Source: Oscillospiraceae bacterium
GTDB lineage: Bacteria > Bacillota > Clostridia > Oscillospirales > Oscillospiraceae
Length of the DNA: 9,208 nucleotides
Reading direction: 5' to 3'
Assembly (NCBI GenBank): GCA_016287555.1
Contig: JAEFAK010000063.1
Coordinates: 1 to 9,208, forward strand
Within the stretch, counting starts at the first letter, position 1; each line of letters starts with the position of its first letter. Below the pieces are notes generated by a model. That model ran no database searches. It worked only from the letters and a program-made list of their open reading frames with translations, and had not been told where the DNA came from. This document shows positions 1 to 7,159 of this stretch, piece after piece. The position numbers and the translations under genes are program-made.

Positions 1-983
1 GCGCATCCCTGTATGCCCGTCACGCCCGCCATCACCATGTCCATGCATATGTTTCCCACCAGAGGAGCCCGTTTACCCCGTATCAGGACCTCGGCCTTCC
101 CGGAGGCCGCGCGCGGCAGCCCGTCAGCATATCCGGCGGACAGCACCGCGATCACGGAGTCACGCGGCGCGGACCAGTTCCTGCCGTAGCTGACCGTCTC
201 GCCTTTTTTCATTTCCCTGACCTGCACCACACGTGTCTTCAGGCACATGCAGGGACGAACGTCGATGCCTCCCGTTTCCGCGCAGAGATAATAGCCGTAG
301 AGAAGTATTCCCGGACGCACCATGCCGCAATAAGTCCAAGGATATTTTATCATCGCGCCGCTGTTGGTGCAATGCCTTATTTCAAGCGGTTTCCCGCAGG
401 CTTTCTCGATGATGTCCGCGGCAGCCGTGAACGAAGCGAACTGGGAGCGCGTAAACTCCTCATCATCTTCGTCTGAGACCGCGAAATGTGTGAACGCCCC
501 TTCGACGTCGAGTCCTTTCAGCGAAGCGGCCTCGCATATGGCTTCACCGTCCCTCGAAGTCCGGAAACCGAGTCTCCCCATGCCGCTGTCGAGCTTTATG
601 TGGCACAGCATCCGTCTTCCCTCTTCTTCCGCCGCGAGCGAGTACTCGCGTGCGGTCTCAAGGTCGGTGACAGCCTGCGTCAGCCCGTATTCGATAACGT
701 CCCGTGCGTACTGCGGAGGCGTTCTTCCCAGTATAAGCACGGGGATCCCGACGCCGGCTTCGCGAATCTCGATGGCTTCCTCTATGTACGCCACGGCCAG
801 ATAGTCCGCTCCCGCTTTCTCGAGCCTGCGCGCCACTTTGACCGCGCCGTGTCCGTATGCGTTGGCCTTAACGACTCCGAGAAAACGGCATCCTTCGGGA
901 AGGCGCGCCCGAATCGATCTGTAGTTGTGCTCGAAGCTGTCCAGAGATATCTCCGCCCAGCATCGCATCTCACGTCTGTCCAT
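1..983 (-). CDS. alr: Alanine racemase, PLP-dependent (C-terminus beyond window)
   Basis: Interconverts L- and D-alanine in the cytoplasm, supplying D-alanine for peptidoglycan. My reading of the minus strand gives 327 codons, about 45-50 fewer than the usual 370-380, because the gene runs off the left edge. The PLP-binding lysine is K39 in the motif VVKANAYGHG, at the numbering typical of the family. The second catalytic base is Y266 in TVSYGRNW, matching Tyr265 of the Geobacillus enzyme. The family motif NICMDMVM lies near the visible end. The start ATG (983-981) has AGAGG at 990-994, six bases upstream. The gene follows the NAD(P)HX repair gene after 27 bases and is probably the third gene of that operon. 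Nothing visible is broken. Only the extreme C-terminus, which completes the beta-stranded domain, cannot be judged. Confidence 0.96.
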   Translation of the reverse strand, partial: MDRREMRCWAEISLDSFEHNYRSIRARLPEGCRFLGVVKANAYGHGAVKVARRLEKAGADYLAVAYIEEAIEIREAGVGIPVLILGRTPPQYARDVIEYGLTQAVTDLETAREYSLAAEEEGRRMLCHIKLDSGMGRLGFRTSRDGEAICEAASLKGLDVEGAFTHFAVSDEDDEEFTRSQFASFTAAADIIEKACGKPLEIRHCTNSGAMIKYPWTYCGMVRPGILLYGYYLCAETGGIDVRPCMCLKTRVVQVREMKKGETVSYGRNWSAPRDSVIAVLSAGYADGLPRAASGKAEVLIRGKRAPLVGNICMDMVMAGVTGIQGC

Positions 984-1010
984 TCTTTTCCTCTGATCGT
1001 CGGCTGAAAG

Positions 1011-2492
1011 TCAGTACGTTTCCTCAAACGCGGCGGACAGACGTTCCGTCACGTCGGTCGGTTTCATGAAATCCTCGCCCAGTTCCGCGGCGGCAAGATC
1101 TCCGGCCCTGCCGTGGAGCCATACTGCCGATGGAACGGCGGTTTTCAGATCGAATCTGGCGGAAAGAGCGGCAGCAACGCCGGAGAGGACGTCTCCGCTG
1201 CCCCCGCAGGCCATGCCTGCGTTTCCCGTCGTGTTCACGAAGACGTCGCCGTCAGGAAAGGCCGTTACGGTAGTGTGGCCCTTCAGAACGACAGCGGCTC
1301 CCGTCGCTGAAGCGAGCTCCAGCGCGCCGGCGACGCGTCCGCCTTCGACAGAGCCGCCCAGCCGTGCGAATTCGCCAGCGTGCGGGGTGATCACCGCGCT
1401 GCGCGCCTTCCTGAGAATACTCACATCGCCGGAGACGGCGTTCAGCGCGTCCGCGTCTAAAACGGCGGGCACTGCGCTGTTGTCCAGTATTGCGGATATG
1501 ACTGACCTCGTGGCGTCCGTACTGCGCATCCCCGGACCCGCCAGGACGCAGTCAGCGTCCTTAAGTCTGTTTATTATCTCAGGTACGGCCGCTTCGTTTA
1601 TAGCGCCGTCCGCGCCGCACGGCAGCGGGAACGGCATTACCTCGGCGCATGATTCGGCCACTATCGGATAGATGCACTCAGGGACTCCAAGCCAAACCAG
1701 ACCCGCGCCCGCACGCACGGCGGCGGAAGCGGCCAGAACCGGAGCGCCGGTGTATCCGCGGCTTCCTGCGATTATCAGCACCTTGCCGAAGTCGCCCTTG
1801 TGCGCGAGCTCGTCCCTGGCGGGCATCCTGATGCCGTCCACGGCGCGTACCCTGCTATCATCCGGCACCTCAATGCCTATGTCGGCAGTCACGACGCGTC
1901 CCGAATAAGCGGAGCCTGGTTCCACGAACTGCCCGATCTTTGGCGCTGCGAACGTGACCGTTACGTCGGCCCTTACCGCCGCGCCGGGAACGAGCCCGGT
2001 ATCAGAATCGACGCCGCTCGCTATATCGGCCGAGACCGTTACGGCCCCGCATCCCGCCATAAGCTCCGCGGCCTTCGCGTAGTCGCCCTCCATCGGACGT
2101 TTCAGTCCGGTCCCGAGCATGGCGTCTATCACGACGCCGCACGTCCCGAGCCAGTCCTTTATTTCGCCGCAGTCCCTGAAGGGTTCCGCGTCAAGTCTGA
2201 GTTCACGCAGTCTCCTGAGCATCTCAGCCGAATCATCGCTGAGACGTTCCGACAGCAGGAACACCCGCACTTCCCATCCGAGGATCGCGAGTCTCCGGGC
2301 GGCTCCTATGCCGTCCCCTCCGTTGTTGCCGCCGCCGCAGAAAACAGCAGCCCTTTTATTCGCGGAAACGGACGCCGCCTCGGCGGCCAGAGCCCTGGCG
2401 GCCCGTTCCATGAGCAGCGTCGAAGGAACGCCCAGATCCTCTATGGCGTGTCTGTCGGCCTCGCGCTGCATCGCTCCCGTCGTAAGTATCAT
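1011..2492 (-). CDS. nnr: Bifunctional NAD(P)H-hydrate epimerase / ADP-dependent NAD(P)H-hydrate dehydratase
   Basis: Repairs hydrated NADH and NADPH. The N-terminal YjeF_N domain (about residues 1-215) epimerises R- and S-NAD(P)HX. The C-terminal ribokinase-like domain (about 225-493) dehydrates the S form using ADP. The product has 493 residues, normal for the fused YjeF type. Visible motifs are the phosphate loop GGGNNGGDG (53-61), DAMLGTG (123-129) with the likely catalytic Asp123, DIASGVDSDTG (156-166), HKGDFG (231-236), LDADALNAV (345-353), ITPHAGE (368-374), and the nucleotide/catalytic loop NAGMACGGSGD ending at D434. A longer reading frame extends to 2705, but I chose ATG 2492-2490. 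It has GGAGG at 2497-2501, the family N-terminus begins there, and the longer form would lie over the upstream gene. It overlaps that gene's stop as ATGA, so translational coupling is likely. alr follows. Confidence 0.95.
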   Translation of the reverse strand: MILTTGAMQREADRHAIEDLGVPSTLLMERAARALAAEAASVSANKRAAVFCGGGNNGGDGIGAARRLAILGWEVRVFLLSERLSDDSAEMLRRLRELRLDAEPFRDCGEIKDWLGTCGVVIDAMLGTGLKRPMEGDYAKAAELMAGCGAVTVSADIASGVDSDTGLVPGAAVRADVTVTFAAPKIGQFVEPGSAYSGRVVTADIGIEVPDDSRVRAVDGIRMPARDELAHKGDFGKVLIIAGSRGYTGAPVLAASAAVRAGAGLVWLGVPECIYPIVAESCAEVMPFPLPCGADGAINEAAVPEIINRLKDADCVLAGPGMRSTDATRSVISAILDNSAVPAVLDADALNAVSGDVSILRKARSAVITPHAGEFARLGGSVEGGRVAGALELASATGAAVVLKGHTTVTAFPDGDVFVNTTGNAGMACGGSGDVLSGVAAALSARFDLKTAVPSAVWLHGRAGDLAAAELGEDFMKPTDVTERLSAAFEETY

Positions 2493-3019
2493 TCTTCCTC
2501 CGTGCTGGTCGCGACGTAGTCCATTTTTCTTCCGAGATAGAGCTTGAAGGCGTTGAGAAGGCGTTCGTTGGGCGAGAAGTACACAAGCAGACGCGTTTCG
2601 TCCTCGCGCTCCACTGTGAAATACCAGCGTCCGGGGCAGCCCCTGCCCTCCGAGAAGTCGAACGTCTGCGTGAAGTCGCCGGATACCTCCGTTCCCTTTT
2701 CGCACGGGGCCATCGTTCTTATCTCCCGGCAGTTCACGGAGAGGACCGTCTTCCTTTTGCGCTTTCCGTCGATACGGTCTATGTCAACGTCACCGTTGAT
2801 GAACGAATATTCGAATTCCTTGACTGTATACTTGAACGCAAAGAAGAGAAGGATGAGTATAACGGCGAAGAAGAACGGGAAAAACGACGTCAGGAACCAG
2901 TACGCGAGTCCTATGAGTATCAGAGCGAGGACGACGTATCCTATCTTCATGAGCAGTTCTGCCCCGCCACGTTTGCGCCGGACGATATGCTCTACGAAAG
3001 TGTCGTTGTATGTGTTCAT
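2489..3019 (-). CDS. Two-helix membrane protein of unknown function (DUF6106-like)
   Basis: Codes for 176 residues with no known activity. A short charged N-terminus (HIVRRKRGG, 11-19) precedes two hydrophobic helices at about 25-42 and 45-63, rich in Leu, Ile and Phe and joined by a very short turn. The remaining 110 residues are soluble, and the block FEYSFINGDVDIDRIDGKRKRK region (69-90) suggests a small beta-rich cytoplasmic domain. From memory this resembles the DUF6106 family of Clostridia, but I could not check that. The positive N-terminus and tight hairpin suggest both ends are cytoplasmic. Start ATG 3019-3017 has AGGTG at 3025-3029. It is the first gene after the promoter at 3062-3090, and its stop overlaps the start of the NAD(P)HX repair gene. 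Confidence is high that it is a gene and low on the family name. Confidence 0.88.
   Translation of the reverse strand: MNTYNDTFVEHIVRRKRGGAELLMKIGYVVLALILIGLAYWFLTSFFPFFFAVILILLFFAFKYTVKEFEYSFINGDVDIDRIDGKRKRKTVLSVNCREIRTMAPCEKGTEVSGDFTQTFDFSEGRGCPGRWYFTVEREDETRLLVYFSPNERLLNAFKLYLGRKMDYVATSTEEE
2490..2501 (-). promoter_or_regulatory. Ribosome binding site and ATGA overlap fixing the nnr start
   Basis: On the minus strand GGAGG (2501-2497) is followed by AAGA and the ATG at 2492-2490. The ATG shares three bases with the TGA stop (2491-2489) of the membrane protein gene. The site lies inside the last codons of that upstream gene, the usual arrangement for translational coupling. It decides against the in-frame extension up to 2705. 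Confidence 0.85.
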
Positions 3020-3061
3020 AGTTTCACCTGCATTTCCGTTTATTTGCGGATTACGCTATAG

Positions 3062-3090
3062 ATTATAAAACATGGCAGGTGTTTAGTCAA
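3062..3090 (-). promoter_or_regulatory. Sigma-A type promoter of the DUF6106-like / nnr / alr operon
   Basis: Read on the minus strand, TTGACT (3090-3085) is separated by exactly 17 bases from a perfect TATAAT (3067-3062). Transcription should start near 3055, giving a leader of about 35 bases before the ATG at 3019. This is the strongest match to the consensus on that strand and no other promoter is evident between the three genes. I infer that it drives all of them. Confidence 0.85.
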
Positions 3091-3148
3091 TTTATTATGC
3101 CACTGTGACGGCGGCGGCCGGCGGGCGTGCTTTCCGTTCTTTTTTCTG

Positions 3149-3177
3149 TTGCATTAATTACGCCGCCGTGGTATTGT
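3149..3177 (+). promoter_or_regulatory. Probable promoter of pheST
   Basis: TTGCAT (3149-3154) and TATTGT (3172-3177) are 17 bases apart, each matching the sigma-A consensus at four of six positions. A TG one base before the -10 (3169-3170) makes it an extended -10 promoter, which would compensate for the weak boxes. The predicted start is near 3184, leaving a leader of about 50 bases before pheS. The call is moderate because the hexamers are imperfect. Confidence 0.45.
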
Positions 3178-3216
3178 TAATAGATACTGAAGCAAACTGT
3201 TACAGCAATAAACTAC

Positions 3217-3236
3217 GGAGGATGATCATTCCGATG
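3217..3236 (+). promoter_or_regulatory. pheS ribosome binding site and start choice
   Basis: GGAGG at 3217-3221 is the only good Shine-Dalgarno here. The ATG at 3222 touches it directly and cannot be used with normal spacing. The ATG at 3234 is 12 bases away, which is workable but long. Family alignment (the arm begins MRATLEEI) favours 3234. The ATG lies within the second block of the leader repeat shared with ireB. Confidence 0.6.
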
Positions 3237-4259
3237 AGAGCAACTCTTGAGGAGATACGCCGTGCCTCGCTCGAGGCCATAGAAGGCGTCATCGACACCG
3301 AAGCGCTCGAAGCGCTCCGCGTCAAATACCTCGGCAAAAAGGGAGAACTGACCGCCGTTCTCAAGCGTATGGGCGGGCTCGATCCGGCCGAGCGTCCCGT
3401 CATGGGCCAGCTCGCGAACGAGGTCAGAGGCAAAATAGAGGACGCCATCGCGTCCAAGGCTTCCGATCTCAAGCGCAGACTGATGGAGCAGAAGCTCGCG
3501 CTCGAGGCCGTCGACGTTACGATCCCCGGCGCCAGGAAAACGTTCGGCAAAAAGCACCCTCTTGCCATAGTGTGGGACGAGGCCGTCGACATATTCACCG
3601 GCATGGGCTTTACCGTGGCCGAAGGGCCCGAGGTCGAGCTCTCCGAGTACAACTTCACCAAGCTCAACACGCCCGACGGGCATCCCGCCCGCGAGAGGTC
3701 GGACACCTTCTATCTGACCGACGACGACAGCGTCTGCCTGCGTACGCAGACCTCTCCCGTGCAGGTGCACGTCATGGAGAGCACAAAGCCTCCCATCCGC
3801 ATCATCTCTCCCGGCGGCGTATACCGCAAGGACGAGGTCGACGCGACGCACTCGCCCATATTCCACCAGATGGAGGGCCTCGTCGTCGACAAGGGCATCA
3901 CGATGGGCGATCTCAAGGGCACGCTCAACACTCTCGTCAAGCGTCTGTACGGCCCCGAGGCCGTGACCCGTTTCCGTCCGCACCATTTCCCGTTCACCGA
4001 GCCCTCCTGCGAGGTGGATATCCAGTGCTTCGAATGCCACGGCGAGGGCTGCCGCGTCTGCAAGGGCGAGGGCTGGATAGAACTCCTCGGCGCGGGCATG
4101 GTCCACCCCCGCGTCCTCGCCGGATGCGGCATAGACCCTGACGTTTATTCCGGCTTTGCCTTCGGCGTAGGCCTCGAGCGCATGGCGATGCGCAGGTTCA
4201 ACATAAGCGACCTGCGTCTTCTCTACGAGAACGACGTGCGTTTCCTCGGCCAGTTCTGA
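3234..4259 (+). CDS. pheS: Phenylalanyl-tRNA synthetase alpha subunit
   Basis: The class II catalytic subunit of the alpha2-beta2 enzyme that charges tRNA-Phe with phenylalanine. The product has 341 residues, the usual bacterial size. An N-terminal coiled-coil arm (about 1-90, with KYLGKKGELT) precedes the catalytic core. Core motifs are FHQMEGL (210-216), FPFTEPSCEVD near 250-262, and GFAFGVGLERMAM, where A309 corresponds to Ala294 of E. coli PheS lining the phenylalanine pocket. Cysteines C265, C268, C273 and C276 form a CX2CX4CX2C cluster, probably zinc-binding, seen in many clostridial PheS. Reading in frame further upstream is possible, but the protein family starts here. GGAGG at 3217-3221 is 12 bases from this ATG, slightly long, while the in-frame ATG at 3222 abuts it and is too close. 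pheT follows after 16 bases. Confidence 0.97.
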   Translation: MRATLEEIRRASLEAIEGVIDTEALEALRVKYLGKKGELTAVLKRMGGLDPAERPVMGQLANEVRGKIEDAIASKASDLKRRLMEQKLALEAVDVTIPGARKTFGKKHPLAIVWDEAVDIFTGMGFTVAEGPEVELSEYNFTKLNTPDGHPARERSDTFYLTDDDSVCLRTQTSPVQVHVMESTKPPIRIISPGGVYRKDEVDATHSPIFHQMEGLVVDKGITMGDLKGTLNTLVKRLYGPEAVTRFRPHHFPFTEPSCEVDIQCFECHGEGCRVCKGEGWIELLGAGMVHPRVLAGCGIDPDVYSGFAFGVGLERMAMRRFNISDLRLLYENDVRFLGQF

Positions 4260-4275
4260 GAAGGGGGATCAGAAA

Positions 4276-6651
4276 ATGAAGCTTTCAAGAAAATGGCTCA
4301 ATGAGTTCACTGTCATAGACGCTCCGGACCGCGAGTTCTGCGAGAGGATGACCCTCTCCGGCTCCAAGGTCGAGGGATACGAGATACCCGGAGGAGAGAT
4401 AGACAACGTAGTCGTAGGCCGTGTCGACGCGATAGAGCGCCACCCTGACTCCGATCATCTCTGGGTATGCCAGGTCGACTGCGGCCCGCGCGGCAGATTC
4501 CAGATAGTTACCGGCGCGCAGAACGTCAGGCAGGGCGATCTCGTCCCCGCCGCGCTCGACGGATCCACCCTCGCAGGCGGCGTCAGGATCAGCAACGGCA
4601 AGCTCCGCGGCGTCGAGTCTCTCGGCATGCTCTGCTCTCTCGGCGAGCTCGGCCTGACCGTCAACGACTATCCCTACGCCATAGCCGACGGTATCTTCAT
4701 CCTTCAGGAAGAGTGCAAGCCCGGCGACGACATTAAGAAAGTACTCGGTCTCGACGATACCGTCGTGGAATTCGAGATCACCAACAACAGGCCCGACTGC
4801 CTCTCCGTCCGCGGCCTCGCGCTCGAGGCTGCCGTCACGTTCGGCACCGAGCTGAAGCTGCACGATCCCGTCGTAAAGGGCAGCGGCGGCAGCGTCGGGG
4901 ATTACCTCAGCGTGGAGGTCCGCGATCCCGACCTCTGCCCGCGCTACACCGCGCGCGTCGTCAGGAACATAAAGATCGAGCCCTCCCCCGCTTGGCTGCG
5001 CGAGCGTCTTCGCGCTTCGGGAGTGCGCCCGATAAACAACATAGTCGATATCACCAACTACGTCATGCTCGAGTATGGCCAGCCGATGCACGCCTTCGAC
5101 CGCGCCTGCGTCACGGGCAACAGGATCATCGTCCGCCGCGCCTTCGAGGGCGAAAAGATGGAGACTCTCGACGGCGGGGCCCGCGATCTCACGCCCGATA
5201 TGATAGTCATTGCCGACGAGCAGCGCGCCATCGGCCTTGCGGGCGTCATGGGCGGCCTCAACAGCGAGATAACCGAAAACACGAAGGAGCTCGTCTTCGA
5301 ATCGGCCAACTTCAACGGCGTATCCGTCCGCAAGACGGCGCTCGCGCTCGGCATGCGCACGGAAGCCTCCTCCCGCTTCGAGAAGAGCCTCGATATCCTC
5401 GCGACCGTTCCCGCAGTCGACAGAGCCTGCGAGCTCGTCGAGATGCTCGGCGCCGGCGAGGTCGTCGACGGCACGATAGACGTTTTTCCCGTACCCTATA
5501 AGCCCACGAAGCTTCCCCTCGAGGTCGACCACGTCAACAGGCTCCTCGGCACCGCGTTGGGTCGCGACGAGATGGTCAGGATCCTCAGGGACCTCGGATT
5601 CACTTTCGAGGGCGACGTGATGACCGTTCCCTCCTGGCGCGCTGACGTTGTTCACTACTCCGACGTCGCGGAGGAGATCGCCCGCTTCTACGGCTTCGAC
5701 AGGATAGAGCCCACCCTGCCCAGAGGCGACGTCGCGGAGGGCGGTCTCACCCCGAAGCAGGCCGCCGAGCGCCGCGTCGGCACTCTCATGCGCGGCATGG
5801 GCTATTCGGAGATGCTGACCTTCGCGTTCATAAGCCCGACCGCGTGCGACAGGATCCGCATGGCCTCCGACGATCCGCGCAGGAACATGCTGCTCATCCA
5901 GAATCCGCTCGGCGAGGACACCTCCGTCATGCGCACGACCATGCTCCCCTCGCTGATGGAATGCCTCAGGACAAATTACAGCTTCCGCAACAAAAACGTC
6001 CGTCTCTACGAGCTAAAGAAGATATACCTCCCGAACGGGAACGTGCTTCCCGACGAGATAAAGACGCTCGTTTTCGGCGGTTACGACGAAAAGCTCGATT
6101 TCTTCTCCTTCAAGGGCGACGTCGAGCTCCTGCTCGATTCCATGCGCGTCGGACCCGTCACCTTCGAGGCGGTCAAGGACGATCCCTCCTGGCATCCCGG
6201 ACGCTGCGCGAAAATCTTCTGCGGCGGCAGGACCGTCGGCATTTTCGGTCAGGTGCACCCCGAGGTCGCCGCTGCGTACGACGTCGGTCAGGAGGTCTGG
6301 GCCGCCGAACTGAACTTCGAAGTCATGTTCGACTGCCGCGCCGGCGAACCCTCCTATGAGCCGCTCCCGCGCTTCCCCGCCGTATTCCGCGATCTCGCCG
6401 TCGTCTGCCCGGATGAGGTGACCGTCGCTTCGCTCGGAAACTGCATCGCCGAGGCCGGCGGAAAGCTCCTCAGGCTCGTCGAGTTCTTCAACGTCTATAA
6501 GGGCGCTCCCATCCCCGCGGGCAGCAAGAGCGTCGCTTTCTCGCTGGAGTTCCGCGACGACGCGCGCAGCCTCACGGACGCGGATATCGACCCCGCTCTC
6601 GCCAACATCCTCAAAAAGCTCGAGGAAAAGCTCGGAGCGAAGATCCGCTGA
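4276..6651 (+). CDS. pheT: Phenylalanyl-tRNA synthetase beta subunit
   Basis: The second subunit of phenylalanyl-tRNA synthetase. It binds tRNA-Phe and hydrolyses tyrosine wrongly attached to it. The product has 791 residues, close to the usual 790-810 for full-length bacterial PheT. Domains in order are a short B1 segment, an EMAP/OB-fold tRNA-binding domain (about 40-150, with VTGAQNV at 78-84), a linker with ITNNRPDCLSVRG (168-180), the B3/B4 editing domain (about 215-390, with NNIVDITNYVM at 254-264), B5 (about 405-475, with SWRADV at 453-458), a catalytic-like core without active-site function, and the C-terminal FDX-ACB anticodon-binding domain (about 694-791). The ATG at 4276 has AAGGGGG at 4261-4267. 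It is 16 bases behind pheS and surely co-transcribed with it. No hairpin terminator is visible after its TGA. Confidence 0.97.
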   Translation: MKLSRKWLNEFTVIDAPDREFCERMTLSGSKVEGYEIPGGEIDNVVVGRVDAIERHPDSDHLWVCQVDCGPRGRFQIVTGAQNVRQGDLVPAALDGSTLAGGVRISNGKLRGVESLGMLCSLGELGLTVNDYPYAIADGIFILQEECKPGDDIKKVLGLDDTVVEFEITNNRPDCLSVRGLALEAAVTFGTELKLHDPVVKGSGGSVGDYLSVEVRDPDLCPRYTARVVRNIKIEPSPAWLRERLRASGVRPINNIVDITNYVMLEYGQPMHAFDRACVTGNRIIVRRAFEGEKMETLDGGARDLTPDMIVIADEQRAIGLAGVMGGLNSEITENTKELVFESANFNGVSVRKTALALGMRTEASSRFEKSLDILATVPAVDRACELVEMLGAGEVVDGTIDVFPVPYKPTKLPLEVDHVNRLLGTALGRDEMVRILRDLGFTFEGDVMTVPSWRADVVHYSDVAEEIARFYGFDRIEPTLPRGDVAEGGLTPKQAAERRVGTLMRGMGYSEMLTFAFISPTACDRIRMASDDPRRNMLLIQNPLGEDTSVMRTTMLPSLMECLRTNYSFRNKNVRLYELKKIYLPNGNVLPDEIKTLVFGGYDEKLDFFSFKGDVELLLDSMRVGPVTFEAVKDDPSWHPGRCAKIFCGGRTVGIFGQVHPEVAAAYDVGQEVWAAELNFEVMFDCRAGEPSYEPLPRFPAVFRDLAVVCPDEVTVASLGNCIAEAGGKLLRLVEFFNVYKGAPIPAGSKSVAFSLEFRDDARSLTDADIDPALANILKKLEEKLGAKIR

Positions 6652-6675
6652 CATTCGATGTAATACAATTGTTAC

Positions 6676-6704
6676 TTTACACCCCCTGTTCCCGGTTATA
6701 TAAT
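6676..6704 (+). promoter_or_regulatory. Strong sigma-A type promoter of ireB
   Basis: TTTACA (6676-6681), a 17-base spacer and a perfect TATAAT (6699-6704) match 11 of 12 consensus positions. The expected start is near 6711, giving a leader of about 50 bases before the ATG at 6760. Because pheT ends at 6651 with no terminator seen, some read-through from pheST into ireB is also possible. Confidence 0.82.
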
Positions 6705-6759
6705 TTATACGAGAATAATAAACTACTGTGGTCATGCCGATGAGATGGGAGGAATCAGG

Positions 6760-7002
6760 ATGGATGAACTGACAAGAAAATTCAAAGTCGTCGACTCCGG
6801 TCTTCAGATCAAGGAGATACTTACGACTGTTTACAACGCCCTGCTAATCAAGGGCTACAACCCCATCAATCAGCTCGTAGGTTATATCGTGACCGAGGAC
6901 CCGACCTATATCACGAACTACAACAATGCGCGGACGCTCATCTGCAAGCTCGACCGGGATGAGCTGCTGCAGGAGCTCGTGATAAGCTATCTGAGCAAAT
7001 AA
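6760..7002 (+). CDS. ireB: IreB family regulatory phosphoprotein (UPF0297, YrzL-like)
   Basis: A small cytoplasmic protein of 80 residues. In Enterococcus faecalis IreB is phosphorylated by the PASTA-domain kinase IreK and negatively controls cephalosporin resistance, that is, the cell-wall stress response. The family signature is plain: [22 protein letters not shown], spanning about 21-42, then [14 protein letters not shown] and a C-terminal [14 protein letters not shown] helix. The N-terminal threonine near position 5 lies where the known phosphorylation sites fall. I chose ATG 6760 over the in-frame ATG at 6745 because GGGAGG at 6747-6752 sits seven bases upstream and the family begins with this stretch. 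The usual neighbours alaS and ruvX are absent. The gene has its own promoter and terminator next to pheT. Function in this organism is inferred from family. Confidence 0.93.
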   Translation: MDELTRKFKVVDSGLQIKEILTTVYNALLIKGYNPINQLVGYIVTEDPTYITNYNNARTLICKLDRDELLQELVISYLSK

Positions 7003-7010
7003 AACGGACG

Positions 7011-7045
7011 CTCCGGAGCGCGCAAAGCGCTCCGGAGTTCTTTTT
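7011..7045 (+). terminator. Rho-independent terminator after ireB
   Basis: A perfect 11-bp GC-rich stem (7011-7021 with 7027-7037) closes a five-base GCAAA loop and is followed by TTCTTTTT. It begins eight bases after the ireB stop. The T-run is on the plus strand only, so it acts rightwards. Confidence 0.93.
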
Positions 7046-7059
7046 ATATCTTCAAGCCC

Positions 7060-7088
7060 TTGTAATTTTGACAAATGTACCGTATAAT
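7060..7088 (+). promoter_or_regulatory. Promoter of the 97-residue protein / NlpC-P60 unit
   Basis: A perfect TATAAT (7083-7088) has TTGTAA (7060-7065) exactly 17 bases upstream, a four-of-six -35. A perfect TTGACA also lies at 7068-7073, but it is only nine bases from the -10 and cannot pair with it. Transcription would start near 7095, leaving a 65-base leader that contains a weak 5-bp hairpin (7122-7140). Confidence 0.7.
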
Positions 7089-7159
7089 AGTAGTTCAGAG
7101 AAGTTTGAAAAGATTAATGACGTGTTACGATCTGCAACACCCTGATTTGGAGGATAGAA

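Noticed and set aside
364..1007. Plus-strand open frames of 146 and 173 codons over alr
   Set aside because: They overlap each other and a clear alanine racemase on the other strand. The proteins are serine- and arginine-rich without motifs.
3105..3233. In-frame upstream extension of pheS from GTG 3105, encoding a short Phe-rich stretch (AFRSFFCC) like the E. coli pheM leader peptide
   Set aside because: No ribosome binding site or plus-strand promoter precedes it, it is continuous with pheS rather than stopped, and the best promoter lies downstream of its Phe codons. The phenylalanines come from a T-run.
3020..3233. T-box riboswitch controlling pheST
   Set aside because: The gap is only 214 bases and half is taken by the divergent promoter. 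The conserved T-box sequence and an antiterminator/terminator pair are not present.
3213..4106. Minus-strand open frame of 297 codons opposite pheS
   Set aside because: It is a shadow of pheS codon bias with no ribosome binding site and no recognisable domain.
4285..5655. Long open frame of 456 codons on the minus strand, antisense to pheT
   Set aside because: It lies wholly inside the well-supported pheT and its protein is a low-complexity mix of Gly, Ala, Val and Asp with no motif. Strong third-position GC bias in the real gene removes stops on the other strand.
7068..7088. TTGACA at 7068-7073 as the -35 for TATAAT at 7083
   Set aside because: The spacing is nine bases, far from the required 16-18. 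TTGTAA at 7060-7065 has exact 17-base spacing.
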